DNA of 64,000 nucleotides from Sphingobium ummariense RL-3 (GTDB lineage: Bacteria; Pseudomonadota; Alphaproteobacteria; Sphingomonadales; Sphingomonadaceae). A program made the position numbers and the translations under genes. The stretch lies in NCBI RefSeq assembly GCF_000447205.1, contig NZ_AUWY01000048.1, forward strand, positions 61,320 to 125,319, in the 5' to 3' direction. The notes under the pieces were generated by a model. The model searched no databases. It was not told the origin of the DNA and saw only the letters and a list, made by a program, of their open reading frames with translations. Of the stretch, positions 61,395-64,000 are shown piece after piece (the first letter of the stretch is position 1; every line of letters starts with the position of its first letter).

Positions 61395-62507
61395 TTATGT
61401 GCCCGCAATGACATCGGCGATCCGCTCTGCCGCTTGGCCATCGCCGAAGGGATTGTGGGCGCGCGCCATGGCGTCATAGGCGTCTTCGTCGTCCAGCAGG
61501 CCCAGCACCTCGCGCACGATCAGCGCGCGGTCGGTGCCGACGAGCTTCGCCGTGCCGGCTTCCACGCCCTCCGGTCGCTCGGTCGTTTCGCGCATCACCA
61601 GCACGGGCTTGCCGAGCGAAGGGGCTTCTTCCTGCACGCCGCCGCTGTCGGTGAGGACCAAGTGGCACATGTCCAGCAACCGCACGAAATGGGGATAGTC
61701 GAGCGGCTCGATCATCGCGACGTTGGGCAGGTCGCCCAGCACGGCGTCCATGACCGGGCGGACATTGGGGTTGGGGTGGACGGGGAAGATCACCGCCACG
61801 TCCGGGCGGGCGGCGACGTCGGCGATCGAGCGGGCGATCGCCTCCATGCCGCCGCCGAAATTCTCCCGCCTGTGACTGGTGACGGCGACGATCCGCTTGC
61901 CGGCGAAGCGTGCGGCGAGATGATCGAGGCCGCTCGCCAACCTGGGATCGGCCACCACCCGGTCGCGGGTCGCGAGCAGCGCGTCGATCACGGTGTTGCC
62001 GGTGATGTGGATGCTGGCGGGATCGCGATTTTCCGCGCGCAGTGCCTCGGCGGCGGCCTGGGTCGGGGCGAAGTTCATGTCGGCGATGCAGGCGACGACG
62101 CGGCGGTTCACTTCCTCCGGCCAGGGATGGTGGATGTCGCCGCTGCGCAGGCCCGCCTCGACATGGCCGACCGGGATCTTGCGGTAATAGGCCGCGAGGC
62201 TCGCCACCATCGTGGTCAGCGTGTCGCCATGGACGAGGATGCGATCGGGCTTTTCAGCGTCGAACGCCTTGCCCAGCTCGACGATCAGCTTGGCCGTCAG
62301 CCCGTCGAGCGTCTGGTTGGGCACCATGACGTCGAGGTCGATGTCCGGCACGACCCCGGCAATGGCGAGCACCTGATCGAGCAGGCCGCGATGCTGCGCC
62401 GTCACGATGACGCGCGTGTCGATGCCTGGCCGGGCACGCAGGGCGTGGACCACCGGGAACATCTTGATCGCTTCCGGCCGGGTACCGAACACCAGCGCAA
62501 CCTTCAT
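61395..62507 (-). CDS. wecB: UDP-N-acetylglucosamine 2-epimerase (non-hydrolysing)
   Basis: A 370-residue enzyme from the ATG at 62505-62507, preceded by AAGGAAC. KVALVFGTRPEAIKMFPVVHAL, VHGDTLTTMVASLAAYYRKIPVGHVEAGLRSGD, VTSHRRENFGGGM and VLTDSGGVQEEAPSLGKPVLVMRETTERPEG define the WecB family. It makes UDP-ManNAc for WecC. The IS5-type element lies between wecB and wecC. Confidence 0.95.
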   Translation of the reverse strand: MKVALVFGTRPEAIKMFPVVHALRARPGIDTRVIVTAQHRGLLDQVLAIAGVVPDIDLDVMVPNQTLDGLTAKLIVELGKAFDAEKPDRILVHGDTLTTMVASLAAYYRKIPVGHVEAGLRSGDIHHPWPEEVNRRVVACIADMNFAPTQAAAEALRAENRDPASIHITGNTVIDALLATRDRVVADPRLASGLDHLAARFAGKRIVAVTSHRRENFGGGMEAIARSIADVAARPDVAVIFPVHPNPNVRPVMDAVLGDLPNVAMIEPLDYPHFVRLLDMCHLVLTDSGGVQEEAPSLGKPVLVMRETTERPEGVEAGTAKLVGTDRALIVREVLGLLDDEDAYDAMARAHNPFGDGQAAERIADVIAGT

Positions 62508-62675
62508 GAAACCGTTCCTTTGCCTTCCCGTACCTGCCCAATGGACTCTCGCAGAAAATGGTAACCAGCTACTGAACGCCGACAAATGTCTTGCTGCAAT
62601 GCGGCGAATTGTAATGTTACGAACCTATGCTAGAGGACTGTTGCAGTCTTCATCGAGCGGGAGCCGGAACTTCTT

Positions 62676-63995
62676 ATGAAAATCACGATGATCGGCACGG
62701 GCTATGTGGGTTTGGTGTCAGGGGCGTGTTTTGCGGATTTTGGTCACGACGTGGTGTGCGTGGACAAGGACGCGGGGAAGATTGCGGCGATCGAATCGGG
62801 TCGGATGCCGATATACGAGCCTGGGCTGGACCATCTGGTGGGGAGCAATGCGGCGGCGGGCCGCTTGAGCTTCACGACGGACCTTGGCGAGGGGGTGAAG
62901 GGCGCGGACGCGATCTTCATCGCGGTGGGGACGCCGTCGCGCCGGGGAGACGGGCATGCGGACCTGTCCTATGTCTATGCGGCGGCCAAGGAGATCGCGG
63001 CGGCGGTGGATGGCCCGACGGTGATCGTGACCAAGTCGACGGTGCCCGTCGGCACGGGCGACGAGGTGGAGCGGATCGTGCGCGAGGCGCGGAGCGACGT
63101 GGAGATCGCGGTGGTTTCCAACCCCGAGTTCCTGCGCGAGGGCGCGGCGATCGGCGATTTCAAGCGGCCCGACCGGGTGGTGGTGGGCACCACCGGCGAC
63201 CAGCGCGCGATCGACGTGATGGCGCAGATCTACCGGCCGCTGAACCTCAACCAGGCGCCGGTGATGTTCACCGGGCGGCGCACCGCCGAACTCATCAAAT
63301 ATGCCGCCAACGCCTTCCTCGCCACCAAGATCACCTTCATCAACGAGATGGCGGACCTGTGCGAGGCGGTGGGCGCCGAGGTGCAGGACGTGGCGCGCGG
63401 CATTGGCCTCGACAACCGCATCGGTTCCAAGTTCCTCCATGCCGGGCCCGGCTATGGCGGCTCCTGCTTTCCCAAGGACACGCTGGCCCTGGTCAAGACC
63501 GGCCAGGACCATGACGCCCCGATCCGCATCGTCGAGACGGTGGTGCAGGTCAACGACCTCAGGAAGCGCGCCATGGGCCGCAAGATCGTCAAGGCGCTCG
63601 GCGGCGAGGCCCGCGGCAAGACCGTCGCCCTGCTCGGCCTCACCTTCAAGCCCAACACCGACGACATGCGCGACGCCCCCAGCATCGCCATCGTCCAGGC
63701 GCTCGAAGATGCCGGCGCCACCATCGTCGCCTATGATCCCGAGGGCATGGACGTCGCCGCACCGCTGATGCCACAGGTCACCATGGCAAAGGACGCCTAT
63801 GAGGCCGCCAAAGGCGCCGACGCGCTCGTCCTCGTCACCGAATGGGACGCCTTCCGCGCCCTCGATCTCAAGCGCCTCGCCGCCTCCATGAACCAGCCAA
63901 CCCTCGTCGACCTGCGCAACATATACCCCATTCAGGAAGCCCAAAACGCCGGCTTCACCCTCTCTCGCGTCGGCGGAAAAGGTACCGAAAAGTGA
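62676..63995 (+). CDS. ugd: UDP-glucose 6-dehydrogenase
   Basis: A 439-residue dehydrogenase: MKITMIGTGYVGLVSGACFADFGH, STVPVGTGDEVERIV, NPEFLREGAAIGDF, the catalytic Cys in GPGYGGSCFPKDTLAL and GLTFKPNTDDMRDAPS. It oxidises UDP-Glc to UDP-GlcA for exopolysaccharide. The 5' half uses mostly G-ending codons (GCG, CGG, GTG, CTG) and the 3' half mostly C-ending codons (GCC, ATC, CTC), changing around 63250-63300. The gene is complete and divergent from wecB, with a 168-bp leader that is AT-richer than its surroundings. Confidence 0.94.
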   Translation: MKITMIGTGYVGLVSGACFADFGHDVVCVDKDAGKIAAIESGRMPIYEPGLDHLVGSNAAAGRLSFTTDLGEGVKGADAIFIAVGTPSRRGDGHADLSYVYAAAKEIAAAVDGPTVIVTKSTVPVGTGDEVERIVREARSDVEIAVVSNPEFLREGAAIGDFKRPDRVVVGTTGDQRAIDVMAQIYRPLNLNQAPVMFTGRRTAELIKYAANAFLATKITFINEMADLCEAVGAEVQDVARGIGLDNRIGSKFLHAGPGYGGSCFPKDTLALVKTGQDHDAPIRIVETVVQVNDLRKRAMGRKIVKALGGEARGKTVALLGLTFKPNTDDMRDAPSIAIVQALEDAGATIVAYDPEGMDVAAPLMPQVTMAKDAYEAAKGADALVLVTEWDAFRALDLKRLAASMNQPTLVDLRNIYPIQEAQNAGFTLSRVGGKGTEK

Positions 63996-64000
63996 AGAAA

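Overview
The window is a gene-dense, GC-rich piece of an alphaproteobacterial chromosome, most likely from a sphingomonad (Sphingomonadaceae, Sphingobium/Novosphingobium-like). Pointers are the MucR-Fur-plsC-miaB-phoH-ybeY-corC series, a Tat-exported class V aminotransferase, the alphaproteobacterial tRNA-Thr(UGU), and intergenic palindromes built on the TTCGACAAGCTC core that is common in this group. Genus is inference, since no rRNA is present.

Layout. 1-5.3 kb (minus strand): a truncated M16 peptidase, a nicotinamide riboside salvage pair (bifunctional NadR plus PnuC), a RhlE-type DEAD-box helicase and a flavin-binding stress protein. 5.4-13 kb (plus strand): a housekeeping run of NfuA-like Fe-S scaffold, tsaB, rimI, mucR, fur, plsC-like, miaB, phoH, ybeY and corC. 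13.3-22 kb: a DUF2142 membrane protein converging on a PAP2 phosphatase, then the lpdA/thioesterase/pdhC operon, a UspA-like protein and RNase R. 22-29 kb: cupin, exported amidohydrolase, MOSC protein, DUF2945, GT4 glycosyltransferase, rarA and two coupled small genes. 29.1-32.7 kb is an island of visibly lower GC, with an exported polysaccharide-lyase-like protein divergent from a GT61 glycosyltransferase whose 3' end is broken by an IS1182-like element. 32.8-41.6 kb: tRNA-Thr, then mixed metabolic genes (EVE, 2OG oxygenase, folB, NUDIX, CCA transferase) and a GGDEF/EAL protein. 42-54.8 kb: parC, a LysR regulator, an overlapping trehalose operon (otsB, GH15, otsA), purC, and purS-purQ. 55.8-64 kb: an exopolysaccharide region (wzc, wza, wecC, wecB, ugd) interrupted by an IS5-family element.

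How the genes work together. The purine genes purC, purS and purQ are near neighbours. OtsA and OtsB make trehalose while the GH15 enzyme encoded between them probably hydrolyses an alpha-glucan or trehalose. WecB, WecC and Ugd supply UDP-ManNAcA and UDP-GlcA, and Wza/Wzc would export the polymer.

The most unusual signal is a roughly 290-bp element found twice (41871-42160 plus; 52320-52610 minus). Each copy holds nine successive 11-bp units with consensus near CTGTCGCGTCG, preceded by a near-perfect palindrome that differs between copies by a compensatory change. Both copies sit just beyond the 3' end of a gene (parC, purC), in antisense orientation. I do not recognise this element. Other notable points are a reconstructable IS insertion with TTAA target duplication, a ugd gene with a sharp mid-gene switch in codon third-base preference, and a possible -1 frameshift at the start of the GH15 gene on the same AAA-GGG-GGG codons that separate the two frames of the IS5-type transposase.
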